A program made the translations under genes and the position numbers. Shown here piece after piece: positions 42,208 to 52,989 of a stretch of DNA of 64,000 nt (the first letter of the stretch is position 1; every line of letters starts with the position of its first letter). Source of the stretch: Azovibrio restrictus DSM 23866 (lineage in GTDB: Bacteria; Pseudomonadota; Gammaproteobacteria; Burkholderiales; Rhodocyclaceae); assembly GCF_000429665.1 (NCBI RefSeq), contig NZ_AUCH01000013.1:99179-163178 (forward strand), in the 5' to 3' direction. The notes below the pieces were generated by a model, which did no database searches, was not told the DNA's origin, and saw only the letters and a program-made list of their open reading frames with translations.

Positions 42208-43302
42208 CTACACCCCGAACCGCCCGATCAGGTCGAAGGAGGTTTCCTGGCCCACCTGGGGGCCATGGGCGGTGAGCCAGTGGCTGGCTTCTTCGTAGCC
42301 GATGTCGTGGAGTTTTTTCAGGAAGGGCCAGTCGGCGGCGACCTTGGTGGCGCTGCCGAACTGGCGCAGCAGGTCCTGGGCTTCTATCAGGTGAAAGCGG
42401 GTTTTCAGCATGTGCCGCTCGAAGCCCGAGGGTTCGTGCCGGGCACGGCCCAGGAGGCGCTGCAGGCTGCGGCTGCCCATCCAGCCTGCGGCGGCCTCTT
42501 CGGCGTGGCTGCGGCTATAGTTGATCACGTTGGCAAAGAGCAGCATTTCCCGCAGCAGGCTGGTGTTGAAGGCCAGTTCCAGGGTGCGGGCACGGATTTC
42601 CTCCACCGTGCGGGGGGTTTCCCCATACACGGGCGGGGCCAGCAGGATCAGCAGGATGTCCCGGGCGCTGCATTCGTAGAACAGGGGAAAAACCGCCGGG
42701 TTGGCCGCATAACCGCCGTCCCAGTAGGGTTCCCCGTCGATTTCGATGGCGTGGTGCAGCATGGGCAGGCAGGCGGAGGCGAGCACCGCGTCCACGCTCA
42801 GCTCCTCGTTACGGAACAGGCGCAGCTTGCCGGTGTTGGCGTTGGTGGCGGCCAGGAACAGGCGCACCGGGCTGTGGCGCACCAGGCCGGCAAAATCCAC
42901 CCGCTCCTTGAGCAGTTTGCGCAGGGGGTTGAAGTTGAGGGGATTGAGCTGGTAGGGGGAGAGATACTGGGTCCAGTTGAGCATGAAGCGGGTGGCGGGG
43001 AGCAAGGCCACGCTTTCGCCGCCGGCCACGGGCACCGAGAGTTCCAGGGGGACACTGTCGGCAATGGCGCGCCAGAACTCGGCCAGGGCCTGCCGGGCCC
43101 CGTCCCGGCCGCCGCGCATCAAGCCGTCGGCCAGCACCACGCCGTTCATGGCACCGGCGCTGGTGCCGCTGATGCCTTCAAAATCGAAACGGCCATCTTC
43201 CAGGAGCCGGTCCAGGACGCCCCAGCTGTAAGCCCCATGGGCGCCGCCGCCCTGGAGTCCCAGGTTGATCACGGGTTTGCTGGCTGATGTGGCATGACTC
43301 AT
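42208..43302 (-). CDS. Patatin-like phospholipase
   Basis: A 364-residue lipid acyl hydrolase with the oxyanion motif LQGGGAHGAY, catalytic Ser in GISGTSAGAMNG, and catalytic Asp in YWDGGYAANPAV. The C-terminal 110 residues are helical and end in the FLKKLHDIGYEEASHWL block of the DUF3734-type patatins found in proteobacteria. No signal peptide. AGGGGC precedes the ATG. It is divergent from gpmI. Confidence 0.92.
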   Translation of the reverse strand: MSHATSASKPVINLGLQGGGAHGAYSWGVLDRLLEDGRFDFEGISGTSAGAMNGVVLADGLMRGGRDGARQALAEFWRAIADSVPLELSVPVAGGESVALLPATRFMLNWTQYLSPYQLNPLNFNPLRKLLKERVDFAGLVRHSPVRLFLAATNANTGKLRLFRNEELSVDAVLASACLPMLHHAIEIDGEPYWDGGYAANPAVFPLFYECSARDILLILLAPPVYGETPRTVEEIRARTLELAFNTSLLREMLLFANVINYSRSHAEEAAAGWMGSRSLQRLLGRARHEPSGFERHMLKTRFHLIEAQDLLRQFGSATKVAADWPFLKKLHDIGYEEASHWLTAHGPQVGQETSFDLIGRFGV

Positions 43303-43411
43303 GGAGCCCCTCCTTGCGTTGACGGCTGCACCTCCCGGCTAGGATACTTCGCCCGGCCCGGAATCCTGTAAGGGATTCCCCGGATTTTCCGCATTTCCTC
43401 AGGATTTCAGC

Positions 43412-45052
<1,641 letters not shown>

Positions 45053-45071
45053 AGCCGCCTCCTTTCCACCG

Positions 45072-45100
45072 AACGGCAGCCCCGGGGCTGCCGTTTTTAC
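45072..45100 (+). terminator. Rho-independent terminator of gpmI
   Basis: A 24-bp perfect palindrome (AACGGCAGCCCC at 45072-45083 with its complement to 45095) followed by TTTT. It starts 19 nt after the gpmI stop codon. Confidence 0.9.
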
Positions 45101-45113
45101 ATCCGCTGGCCGA

Positions 45114-45947
45114 CTACAGGCCCATCTGCTCCACGTAGGCCTTGATGCCGGCCTCGAAGGCATCCCGCTGCTGGACCGTGATCAGGTGCGACACGGTCAG
45201 GGCCTCCAGCACGTGATGCACGTAGCTCAAGGCCAGATCCTTGAGGCCGGCGCGGATGCGCCCGATTTCCTCGCCGTTGGGAGCCCGGCCCTGGCGGTAA
45301 TCGAAGTTGCGCTCGTACATGGCGTCCCGGTCCTGGCAGTAGGCGGTCATCACCGCCAGGGCCCGGGAGGCCAGCTCGGGGGAAGTGGCCAGCAGACGGT
45401 TCACGTCTATCTTCAGCTGGTTCTGGATCACCGTGGCCCAGGCCTGCAACTCGTCCTTGAAGGGATTCATGACCCGGGCCCGGACCTGCTCCAGCACGCC
45501 ATCCGGCCCCTGCAAGCCGGTCCGCTCCAGGCTCTGCCCCAACAGCTCGCAGAACTGCCGGGTGCCGAAACCGTACTTGCCGAACACCATCACCGAATAG
45601 GGATCGTCCACGGAGTTGGAGACATTGGCGTTGTCCCGGTCAGACAGGGCCAGGATGCGGTTGGCGATGGTGTGACAGGTGCCATTCACGGTATTGGCCA
45701 CCCCGGCCAGATACTGGTCGCCGCAATCGGGTTTGGCCAGCTCCCGGGCCCATTCCTGATACACGGCGGCTTCGACCACCAGCTCCCCCGGATCAGCCGG
45801 GCTGTAGCCCCGGCCGAAGCAGGGCCAGCCAAAGCTGTGGTCCCTGGCCACCAGGTAAATATGCTTGGCTTCGGGCAGGCCCATATACCCGGGAGCGGGC
45901 AGGGCCCTGGCCTCAACGGGAGCAAGGGTGATGGGGGAATTCGACAT
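45114..45947 (-). CDS. Unrecognised conserved-looking protein (277 residues)
   Basis: A soluble 277-residue protein without signal or membrane segments that I cannot place. The N-terminal third carries aromatic and Gly-rich blocks (HSFGWPCFGRGYSP) and a NTVNGTCHTIANRIL motif with a Cys-His pair, which could be catalytic or metal-binding. The remainder is mainly helical (LQAWATVIQNQLKIDVNRLL; ALTVSHLITVQQRDAF). AGGAG precedes the ATG at 45947. It faces gpmI convergently and is divergent from the glutaredoxin gene. Coding bias is strong, so it is a real gene. Confidence 0.75.
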   Translation of the reverse strand: MSNSPITLAPVEARALPAPGYMGLPEAKHIYLVARDHSFGWPCFGRGYSPADPGELVVEAAVYQEWARELAKPDCGDQYLAGVANTVNGTCHTIANRILALSDRDNANVSNSVDDPYSVMVFGKYGFGTRQFCELLGQSLERTGLQGPDGVLEQVRARVMNPFKDELQAWATVIQNQLKIDVNRLLATSPELASRALAVMTAYCQDRDAMYERNFDYRQGRAPNGEEIGRIRAGLKDLALSYVHHVLEALTVSHLITVQQRDAFEAGIKAYVEQMGL

Positions 45948-46142
45948 GGCAGGACTCCTGTTTGATTTCAATGGCATAAAACCGGAGCATTCTGCACCAG
46001 CCCCCATGGAATTGACAATGGCATCAGCCCCATGGCATCAACCCCGGGCCATACACCCCAACCGGGCACTCCACAAAACATCACCTTGGAAATTCAGGCG
46101 GATGGCCTAGAATGGCGCCTCCACGAACCCAGCCCTTCCCCC

Positions 46143-46529
46143 ATGCGCACACTCATCATCCTCGCCCTGCTCGCCGGCGCCCTCCTGCAGGGCTGGAAAT
46201 ACCTCAGCGGCTACCAGGACGGAAGCCCGGCCGGGCAAGCCCGCCAGGAATCCAGCAGCGTCGACCTGCAGGCCCTGGCCAAGACCGTACCTGCCGGGGC
46301 GGTGGTGATGTACACCACCAGCGAATGCCCCTATTGCGCCCAGGCCAGAAGCTGGCTCGATCAGTACGGTTTCAGCTACACCGAATGCAACATGAGCCAC
46401 GACCAGAGCTGCCACAGCGACATGCAACGCCTGGGGGGACAGGGCGTGCCCTTCCTGGTGGTGCGCGGCGACCCCTTGGGAGAGGGCGGTTTCGACACAG
46501 AGGAATTCATCCGGCGGCTGCGCCAGTAA
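46143..46529 (+). CDS. Membrane-anchored glutaredoxin-like protein
   Basis: A 128-residue thioredoxin-fold protein. An N-terminal hydrophobic segment (TLIILALLAGALLQGW) acts as signal anchor, so the domain should face the periplasm. The glutaredoxin active site is CPYC in YTTSECPYCAQA (about residue 62), and the cis-Pro lies in GVPFLVVRG. Two further cysteines (ECNMSHDQSC) follow. Likely a thiol-disulfide reductase of the cell envelope; substrate unknown. Confidence 0.88.
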   Translation: MRTLIILALLAGALLQGWKYLSGYQDGSPAGQARQESSSVDLQALAKTVPAGAVVMYTTSECPYCAQARSWLDQYGFSYTECNMSHDQSCHSDMQRLGGQGVPFLVVRGDPLGEGGFDTEEFIRRLRQ

Positions 46530-46545
46530 GACCTGAGCGCCCGGG

Positions 46546-47109
46546 TCAATGGGCCGCATCCACCACCAGGGATTCCCCGGTGAGGAAAAACTGGCCCCCG
46601 GCCACGTAATGCAGGGTGCGCAGCTCCGGATCGGCAAACACCCAGCGCCCATCGCGCCAGGCCTGGTCATCGGCCCAGGCCGCCAGCACTTCGCCTAGGA
46701 ACAGGTCGTAATTTTCCTGGTTAGCGGGCTCAGGCATCAGCCGGCATTCCAGCCAGGCCGCACAGCCCTGCACCAGGGGCGCCGCCACCTGGCTCCCGGG
46801 CTGCCACTCCAGGCCGAAGGCGGCAAACTTGTCCACTTCCCGGCCGCAGCAGGAGCCCACCTGCACCACGGCCTGGGCCAGCTTGCGCCCGGGAATGCCG
46901 AGCACGAAGCCCCCCGCCGCCAGCAGCAGCTCCCGGGTGTAAGCGCTTTTATCCACCACCAGGGCCACCCGGGGCGGAGCAAAGTCCAAGGGCATGGCCC
47001 AGGAGGCCGCCATCACGTTGGCCTGGCCGCCATGGGCGGCGCTGACCAGGGTCACGGGACCATGATTGAGCAGTTTGTAGGCCTGCTCCAGGGGCACGGC
47101 AACTCGCAT
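46546..47109 (-). CDS. Flavin reductase family protein
   Basis: A 187-residue FMN-binding split-barrel protein (VTLVSAAHGGQANVMAASW, PRVALVVDKSAYTRELL, and GKLAQAV-like block as GRKLAQAVVQVGS). Such proteins reduce FMN or act as flavin-dependent reductases. A CC pair (SCCGREVDKF) follows. Convergent with the glutaredoxin gene, with 16 nt between stops. Confidence 0.88.
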   Translation of the reverse strand: MRVAVPLEQAYKLLNHGPVTLVSAAHGGQANVMAASWAMPLDFAPPRVALVVDKSAYTRELLLAAGGFVLGIPGRKLAQAVVQVGSCCGREVDKFAAFGLEWQPGSQVAAPLVQGCAAWLECRLMPEPANQENYDLFLGEVLAAWADDQAWRDGRWVFADPELRTLHYVAGGQFFLTGESLVVDAAH

Positions 47110-47316
47110 GTGAATTTCTCCAGAACGTTACAGGAAGCGGACGGGCGCTAGTCCTAACAGCCCATTTCTCCGCAGGGACAATGTGCTTGCGTCCATCTTC
47201 CGCTTTCCACGGACTACAGACCAAATAGCCACACCGACCCCAAGAACAAACGCATATAATTGACGCATTTTGCACTGGCAACCCGTAGTAGAAAGCATCC
47301 CTGTGGTAAAAACATC

Positions 47317-48114
47317 ATGACATTCAGTGCCCATCTCTCCGTTGGCGAACTCGCCCCCCTGTTGAAGGCATTGCACAAATCCTTTGCCATCCGGCGCCAC
47401 TACGAACTGCTCAACTGGCTCCAGGATGACATCCAGCGTTTCCTGCCCCACCAGATCCTGGTGGCTGCCTGGGGTGATTTCGCCTCTGGCCAGCTCTGCC
47501 ACGACATCGTCTCCCCCCTGCCCGAAATCCGGACCGGCTGTTTTGCCGATCAGGCCCTGCAGCCCTTGATGCAGGAGCTGTTCCACAACTGGTCCGGCCA
47601 TGACCACAATCCCTTTTCCATGCCGGCGGCCAAAGCCTTTTCCAGCCACAGCCCCATGGGCATCCATGATCAGGGTATCCACGCCGCCCTGATCCACGGC
47701 ATTCATGACCAACGGAGCCGGAACGCCTGCCTGTACGTCCTGCTGGGCCGGGAAGAAGAGCTGCACAAGGATGGGACCGGGGAAACCCTGCGTTTTCTCC
47801 TGCCCTACATCGACACGGCCTTCCGCCAGATCGGCCATCTGCCCAGCCAGTACATCGGGACAGCCCACGACACACCGGACGTCGCGGCAGGCAAGCAGGG
47901 AAACCCGGTCTGCCTGGGCCTCAGCGCCCGGGAAATGGACATCATGGAATGGGTGCGCATGGGCAAGACCAATCAGGAAATCGGGATGATCCTGAACATC
48001 AGCGCCTTCACCGTGAAAAACCACCTGCAACGCATCTTCAAGAAACTCGATGCCATGAACCGGGCCCAGGCGGTGGGGCTGATCGAGGCCGCCCAGCGTC
48101 AGGCCTGCAAGTAA
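47317..48114 (+). CDS. epsA: EpsA-like LuxR-family regulator (XrtB/PEP-CTERM-associated)
   Basis: A 265-residue transcription factor with an N-terminal sensor domain and a C-terminal LuxR helix-turn-helix (LSAREMDIMEWVRMGKTNQEIG then ISAFTVKNHLQRIFKKLDAMNRAQAV). The N-terminal part (FAIRRHYELLNWLQDDIQRFLPHQILVAAWGD) matches the EpsA group that accompanies exopolysaccharide/exosortase loci in betaproteobacteria. The ATG at 47317 is used. It converges on a nucleotide-sugar dehydrogenase gene; other exopolysaccharide genes are not in view. Confidence 0.82.
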   Translation: MTFSAHLSVGELAPLLKALHKSFAIRRHYELLNWLQDDIQRFLPHQILVAAWGDFASGQLCHDIVSPLPEIRTGCFADQALQPLMQELFHNWSGHDHNPFSMPAAKAFSSHSPMGIHDQGIHAALIHGIHDQRSRNACLYVLLGREEELHKDGTGETLRFLLPYIDTAFRQIGHLPSQYIGTAHDTPDVAAGKQGNPVCLGLSAREMDIMEWVRMGKTNQEIGMILNISAFTVKNHLQRIFKKLDAMNRAQAVGLIEAAQRQACK

Positions 48115-48119
48115 GCCAG

Positions 48120-48143
48120 GCTGCCCCCCGATGGCGGGGCAGC
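48120..48143. terminator. Hairpin between convergent epsA-like and dehydrogenase genes
   Basis: GCTGCCCC (48120-48127) pairs with GGGGCAGC (48136-48143) around an 8-nt loop. It has no T-run; it lies between two convergent stop codons. Confidence 0.4.
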
Positions 48144-48163
48144 AGGCGCCCCGCCCTTCCCCG

Positions 48164-49444
48164 TTACAGACGCCAGACCCGGACCCCGGCAGCCGCCAGG
48201 GCCGGCGCCTCGAAGGCAGCCTTCACGTCAATGAAACAGCCTTCCCGGACCAGCTTTTCCGCAAACTGGCTGACGGGCATCTGCAGGTATTCCTGGTGGG
48301 ACACGGCGGCGACGATGGCCTGGGCCACCGGCAGCTCTTCCCAGGACGACAGTCGCACCCCGTATTCGTGGGCCGCCTCTTCCGGGTCCCCGTAGGGATC
48401 ATGGACGAACACTTCGACTCCGTAGGACTGCAGTTCCCGGATGATGTCCACCACCCGGGAATTGCGCAGGTCGCCGCAGTTCTCCTTGAAGGTCAGCCCC
48501 AGGACATTGACCCGGGCTCCCTTGACGTTGCTGCCTCCGACAATCATCTGCTTCACGGTCTGCTCGGCGATGAACTTGCCCATGCCGTCATTGATGCGGC
48601 GGCCGGCCAGGATCACTTCCGGGTGATAGCCCACCATCTCGGCCTTGTGGGTCAGGTAATAGGGGTCCACCCCGATGCAGTGCCCACCCACCAGGCCCGG
48701 CTTGAACTTGAGGAAGTTCCACTTGGTCCCGGCCGCTTCCAGCACCTCGCTGGTATCGATGTCCAGCTTGTTGAAGATGATGGAGAGCTCGTTCATCAGG
48801 GCGATGTTCAGGTCCCGCTGGGTGTTCTCGATAACCTTGGCCGCCTCGGCTGCCTTGATGCTGCCGCAGCGATGCACCCCCGGCTTGACGATGCTTTCGT
48901 ACAGGGCCGCCACCCGCTCCAGGGTCTCCGGCGTATCGCCGGAGACCACCTTGAGGATGCTGGTCAGGGTGTGCTCCCTGTCCCCCGGATTGATGCGCTC
49001 GGGGGAATAGCCGACGAAGAAATCCTGCTTCCAGCGCAGGCCTGATTCCCGCTCCAGCACGGGGATGCAGATTTCTTCCGTGGCCCCGGGGTAGACCGTG
49101 GATTCATAAACCACGACGGCCCCCTTCTTCATGTGCCGGCCAGCGCTGACGCTGGCCCCGATCAAGGGACGGAAATCCGGGATGTGGGCCTCGTCCACGG
49201 GCGTCGGCACCGCCACGATGATGATGTCCGCCTCCCCCAGCCGGGTCGGATCCGCCGTGTATTCCGCCTGAGTCGCCAGCACCATCTCTGCGTCGCTCAG
49301 CTCCCGGGATGGGTCCGTGCCGCGCCGGCAGGCCTCCACCTTGGCCGTGGCGATATCGAAACCAATGGTGCGCATGCGCTTGCCGAACTCCACCACCAGG
49401 GGCAGGCCCACATAGCCCAGGCCGATTACAGCAACAACTGTCAT
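48164..49444 (-). CDS. Nucleotide-sugar dehydrogenase (UDP-HexNAc 6-dehydrogenase, TviB/WbpA-like)
   Basis: A 426-residue NAD-dependent enzyme that oxidises a UDP-sugar at C6 to the uronic acid for polysaccharide synthesis. N-terminal Rossmann motif VIGLGYVGLPL, YESTVYPGATEE, substrate-binding EAAKVIENTQRDLNIALMNE, and the catalytic Cys in LVGGHCIGVDPYYL. The sequence resembles the TviB/WbpA/VipA type (UDP-GlcNAc or UDP-GalNAc) more than UDP-glucose dehydrogenase. A GGAG precedes the ATG at 49444. Confidence 0.9.
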   Translation of the reverse strand: MTVVAVIGLGYVGLPLVVEFGKRMRTIGFDIATAKVEACRRGTDPSRELSDAEMVLATQAEYTADPTRLGEADIIIVAVPTPVDEAHIPDFRPLIGASVSAGRHMKKGAVVVYESTVYPGATEEICIPVLERESGLRWKQDFFVGYSPERINPGDREHTLTSILKVVSGDTPETLERVAALYESIVKPGVHRCGSIKAAEAAKVIENTQRDLNIALMNELSIIFNKLDIDTSEVLEAAGTKWNFLKFKPGLVGGHCIGVDPYYLTHKAEMVGYHPEVILAGRRINDGMGKFIAEQTVKQMIVGGSNVKGARVNVLGLTFKENCGDLRNSRVVDIIRELQSYGVEVFVHDPYGDPEEAAHEYGVRLSSWEELPVAQAIVAAVSHQEYLQMPVSQFAEKLVREGCFIDVKAAFEAPALAAAGVRVWRL

Positions 49445-49628
49445 TTCCAAGCTCTCCTGATCAACTTCCCGCACACCGGCCCATCAACACCAGGGCAGGC
49501 GTGCCGCCAATGTCGAAATACTAATACAGGATTACGGAAGCACGGCCAGCCGCCCTGGACTGGAAAACCTCCGCCACCACAAATTTATGGCCCTAAACTA
49601 TTGTTCCCATTCCATTCCTCCCCTACCC

Positions 49629-50423
49629 ATGCGCCACCTCTGCCTAGCCCTGTTCCTGCTCTGCACCCTGCCGGCCCAGGCCGAAGATGCCGCCATCGCC
49701 GCGCTGCTGGCCCGCCAGGGGCTCCAAGGCACTCTGGTGATTGCCTCCCTGGATGGCCGCATCCGCCACGTCCATGACGAAGCCCGGGCGGCCCAAGCGG
49801 TCAGCCCGGCGTCCACCTTCAAGATCATCAACACCCTGATCGCCCTGGAAAACGGCGCCATCAACCCGGACGAAACCTTTCACTGGGACGGACGGCCCCA
49901 CGAGATGGCCGCCTGGAACAGGGACCTGAGCCTGTCCCAGGCCTTTCAGGTTTCCTGCGTCTGGTGTTACCAGGAACTGGCCCGGCGCATCGGGCCCGAG
50001 CCCTATCGCCGTGCCCTGGCCGGCACCCCCTACACGGCCCTGCCCGGGCAGTTCGAGCTGACCCGCTTCTGGCTCGACGCCAGCCTCAGGATCAGCGCCC
50101 TGGAACAGGTTGAACTGCTGCGCCGCATCCGCCTGCGCCAGCTGCCATTCCAGGCGGCCCACTACGACACCCTGCAGACCATCATGCTGGCCGAAACCGG
50201 CCCCGGTTACCGGCTTTACGCCAAGACCGGCTGGGGCGGCCGCCAGCAACCCGAAGCCAGCTGGTATGTGGGCTACGTGGATACACCGGCCGGCAGCTGG
50301 CTGTTCGCCACCCGCCTGGAAATCCATGACCCAGCCCAACTGCCCCTGCGCCAGGCGCTGACCCGGGCCGCCCTGGTGGAAAAGGGCATCCTGCCGCCGG
50401 CCACCCCTGATCAAAAGTCCTGA
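49629..50423 (+). CDS. Class D beta-lactamase (OXA-like)
   Basis: A 264-residue periplasmic serine hydrolase with a signal peptide (LCLALFLLCTLPAQA). The class D motifs are Ser62-Thr-Phe-Lys65 (PASTFKIINTL), the S-X-V motif as Ser109-Cys-Val111, and KTGWG (Lys199-Thr-Gly). The YGN motif of clinical OXA enzymes is replaced by YTA, and FWLDASLRISALEQVELL follows as usual. Likely an intrinsic chromosomal beta-lactamase; activity against antibiotics cannot be judged. It stands alone, upstream of a diguanylate cyclase gene. Confidence 0.88.
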   Translation: MRHLCLALFLLCTLPAQAEDAAIAALLARQGLQGTLVIASLDGRIRHVHDEARAAQAVSPASTFKIINTLIALENGAINPDETFHWDGRPHEMAAWNRDLSLSQAFQVSCVWCYQELARRIGPEPYRRALAGTPYTALPGQFELTRFWLDASLRISALEQVELLRRIRLRQLPFQAAHYDTLQTIMLAETGPGYRLYAKTGWGGRQQPEASWYVGYVDTPAGSWLFATRLEIHDPAQLPLRQALTRAALVEKGILPPATPDQKS

Positions 50424-50502
50424 GAAAGGGCAGGAGGGAACGGCCCGGGCCGCCCTGCGGCCGGTTAGAATCGGAGCAAACCAACAATACGGCTGTTTCC
50501 CC

Positions 50503-51981
50503 ATGTCGAAACAACTGCTCCCCGGCGCTTCCTTTCCTTCCCAGGAAGCGGCTCCCGCCGCCATCCAGGACTTCAAACGCAAGCTGCTGGAAGGCCTGCT
50601 CCTGGCGGGCAGCCTGGTGGCCGCCCTGTTCGTCCTGGCGGACCTGCTGGGCTGGACCCACCTGGGCTCCCCCCAGGTAGAGCTCACCGCCATCTTCTGC
50701 GGCGTGGCCCTGGTGCTGGCCTGGACCTTGAGCCAGCGGCAACACAGCTACACCCCCATCGCCCTGATCAGCATCTGCAGCGGCTTCCTGCTTTTCGCTT
50801 CGGCCTGGCTGTTTGTCCCCGCCGATGAACTGCGCAGCGTCTGGTTCTTTCTCGGCATCAGCACCGCCTACATCCTGCTGGGCAGCCTCGCCGGCTGGCT
50901 GTACACCCTGCTCAGCATCGGCTTCATCCTGCTCACCCAGTCCCGGCTGGCCATTCCCCATTCCGGGCAGGCCATCACCACCCTCACCCTGGCCCTGGTC
51001 TGGTGCTCCGCCCTGTTCCACCTCTACACCCGCCACGCCCTGACCCTGTACGCCCGCCTCCAGGCCAGCGATGCCCGCTACCGCCTGCTGGTGGAAACCG
51101 CCAACGAAGGCATAGGGGTGGCCCAGGCCGGCCTGCTCCGCTTCGTCAATCCGCAGCTGGCCCGGGAACTGGGCTATGCCCCGGAAGAGCTGGTGGGCCG
51201 TCCCTTTCTCGACTTCATCCATCCCGATGACCAGGCCATGGTGCTGGACAAATACCAGCGCCGCCTGCGCGGCGAAACCGTGGAAGGCCGCTACGAACTG
51301 CGGGTTCTCAACCGGCAGGGAAACATCCTCTGGTACGAAACCAGCGGCACCCGCATCGAATGGGACGGCCAGCCGGCCACCCTCAACTTCCTCACCGAGA
51401 TCACCGAACGCAAACACATCCAGGCCGAAATCCAGAACATGGCCTACCACGATGCCCTCACCGGGCTGCCCAACCGGCGCCTGCTGGAACAGCGCATGGA
51501 TGAAGCCCTGGCTGCAACCCGCCAGGCCCGCAACCATGGTGCCCTGCTGCTCCTGGACCTGGACAATTTCAAGCCGCTCAACGACGAGTACGGCCATGGC
51601 GCCGGGGACCTGCTGCTGCAGGAAGTCGCCCAGCGCCTGCGTACCAGCCTGCGCAGCTCGGATACCGTAGCCCGCCTGGGGGGCGACGAGTTCGTGATTC
51701 TGCTCAGCCACCTGGACCAGGACCCCGGCAGGGCCCGGGAGCAGGCCCGCAGCCTGGCCGAAAAGCTGCGCCAGGAACTGGAACGCCCCTATCCGCTGCA
51801 AATGCCCGACAGCCAGGAGCGGATTACCTATCCCTGTACGGCCAGCATAGGCATTGCCCTCTTTGACGGGGAGGCCCATCCCACCCAGATCATCAAGCAG
51901 GCGGACCTGGCCATGTATCAGGTCAAGGAGCAGGGGAGAAACGGCATCGGCATGCCGCTGGCTCCCAGTCCGGTGAGCTGA
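50503..51981 (+). CDS. Membrane PAS-GGDEF diguanylate cyclase
   Basis: A 492-residue enzyme that makes c-di-GMP. Six hydrophobic helices occupy about residues 28-170, then a PAS domain with PAC (about 185-305; GRPFLDFIHPDDQAMVLDKY), then a GGDEF domain with intact GGDEF (in RLGGDEFVILL) and the inhibitory RxxD site (RSSD) five residues before it. No EAL domain. Membrane sensor of unknown signal. Confidence 0.93.
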   Translation: MSKQLLPGASFPSQEAAPAAIQDFKRKLLEGLLLAGSLVAALFVLADLLGWTHLGSPQVELTAIFCGVALVLAWTLSQRQHSYTPIALISICSGFLLFASAWLFVPADELRSVWFFLGISTAYILLGSLAGWLYTLLSIGFILLTQSRLAIPHSGQAITTLTLALVWCSALFHLYTRHALTLYARLQASDARYRLLVETANEGIGVAQAGLLRFVNPQLARELGYAPEELVGRPFLDFIHPDDQAMVLDKYQRRLRGETVEGRYELRVLNRQGNILWYETSGTRIEWDGQPATLNFLTEITERKHIQAEIQNMAYHDALTGLPNRRLLEQRMDEALAATRQARNHGALLLLDLDNFKPLNDEYGHGAGDLLLQEVAQRLRTSLRSSDTVARLGGDEFVILLSHLDQDPGRAREQARSLAEKLRQELERPYPLQMPDSQERITYPCTASIGIALFDGEAHPTQIIKQADLAMYQVKEQGRNGIGMPLAPSPVS

Positions 51982-52028
51982 AATCCGCCGAAAAAAGCGG
52001 GAAACCGCCCCTTATCTCCCCCTTGAAC

Positions 52029-52057
52029 TTGAATGGCATAGGAGAACGGAATATCAT
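52029..52057 (+). promoter_or_regulatory. Probable promoter of the M48 lipoprotein gene
   Basis: TTGAAT (52029-52034) and TATCAT (52052-52057) are separated by exactly 17 nt, about 32 nt before the ATG at 52090, which has an AGAGGC ribosome site. Confidence 0.5.
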
Positions 52058-52089
52058 CATGCCTTTGTTTTTTTACAGAGGCTTCGAAA

Positions 52090-52863
52090 ATGAATCGCTC
52101 AGTTTGGCTCCCCTTGATTGCTGCTTCCCTCGTGCTCGTTTCCGGCTGCACGACCACCACCGGCGGCAAGGGCGGCAAGGACACGGCAGGCATGGCCAAC
52201 GCCGGCATGAATCTGGCGACCGCCGCCACCCTGTCCGACGCGGAAGTGATTGAACTGGGCAAGCGCACCGCCGATAGCGAAGACCGCCAGAACCGTATTG
52301 CCGCCGCCAACAGCAAGTACGCCAAGCGCCTGCAAAAGCTGACGGCCAGCTGGAAAACGGTCGACGGCGTCAAGCTCGACTACAAGGTCTACATGAAGAA
52401 CGAGGTGAATGCCTTTGCCGTGCCCAACGGCTCCATCCGCGTCTATTCCGGCCTGATGGACAAGCTCACCGATGACGAACTGCGTTACGTGGTCGCTCAC
52501 GAAATCGGGCACGTGCTGCAGGGCCACTCCAAGAAGGCCATGCAAACCGCCTACGCCACCTCCGCCGCTCGCCAGGCTGCGGCTTCCAGCGGCAACTCCG
52601 CCGTCGCCGCCATCTCCGCCTCCGAGCTCGGCGCCCTGGGCGAAGCCCTGATCAACGCCCAGTTCTCCCAATCCCAGGAAAACGAGGCCGATGACTACGC
52701 GGTGGACTTCCTCGCCAAGAACCGCCTCAAGACCGGCGGCTCCGTCACCGCCCTGCGCAAGCTGGAAAAGCTGTTCGGCAACGATCGCAGCGTCTTCTCC
52801 AGCCACCCGGCTCCCGGCGAGCGGGCTAACCGCATGGCCGAACGGATTCAGGCCAAGAAGTAA
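52090..52863 (+). CDS. M48-family metalloprotease lipoprotein (LoiP/YggG-like)
   Basis: A 257-residue lipoprotein with lipobox LVSGC (Cys20) and a zinc-peptidase domain: HEIGH at 137-141 (VVAHEIGHVLQGHS) and the third ligand in the ENEADDYA segment. It is most like the outer-membrane or periplasmic protease LoiP/YggG and BepA-type M48 peptidases involved in envelope protein quality control. Followed by a strong terminator. Confidence 0.93.
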   Translation: MNRSVWLPLIAASLVLVSGCTTTTGGKGGKDTAGMANAGMNLATAATLSDAEVIELGKRTADSEDRQNRIAAANSKYAKRLQKLTASWKTVDGVKLDYKVYMKNEVNAFAVPNGSIRVYSGLMDKLTDDELRYVVAHEIGHVLQGHSKKAMQTAYATSAARQAAASSGNSAVAAISASELGALGEALINAQFSQSQENEADDYAVDFLAKNRLKTGGSVTALRKLEKLFGNDRSVFSSHPAPGERANRMAERIQAKK

Positions 52864-52884
52864 GGTCGTCAGACCTCCCCGGCA

Positions 52885-52909
52885 GGCGGGCCTCGAGCCC
52901 GCCTTTTTT
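52885..52909 (+). terminator. Rho-independent terminator of the M48 lipoprotein gene
   Basis: GGCGGGC (52885-52891) and GCCCGCC (52897-52903) pair around CTCGA and are followed by six T. Confidence 0.9.
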
Positions 52910-52989
52910 ATGCCCGCCCGTCAGAGCGCGTGCATGAAAACGGGGCTGGCGCGCCAGCCCCCTGTTCCGCAAGGGCGCTTGCCGCCCCC

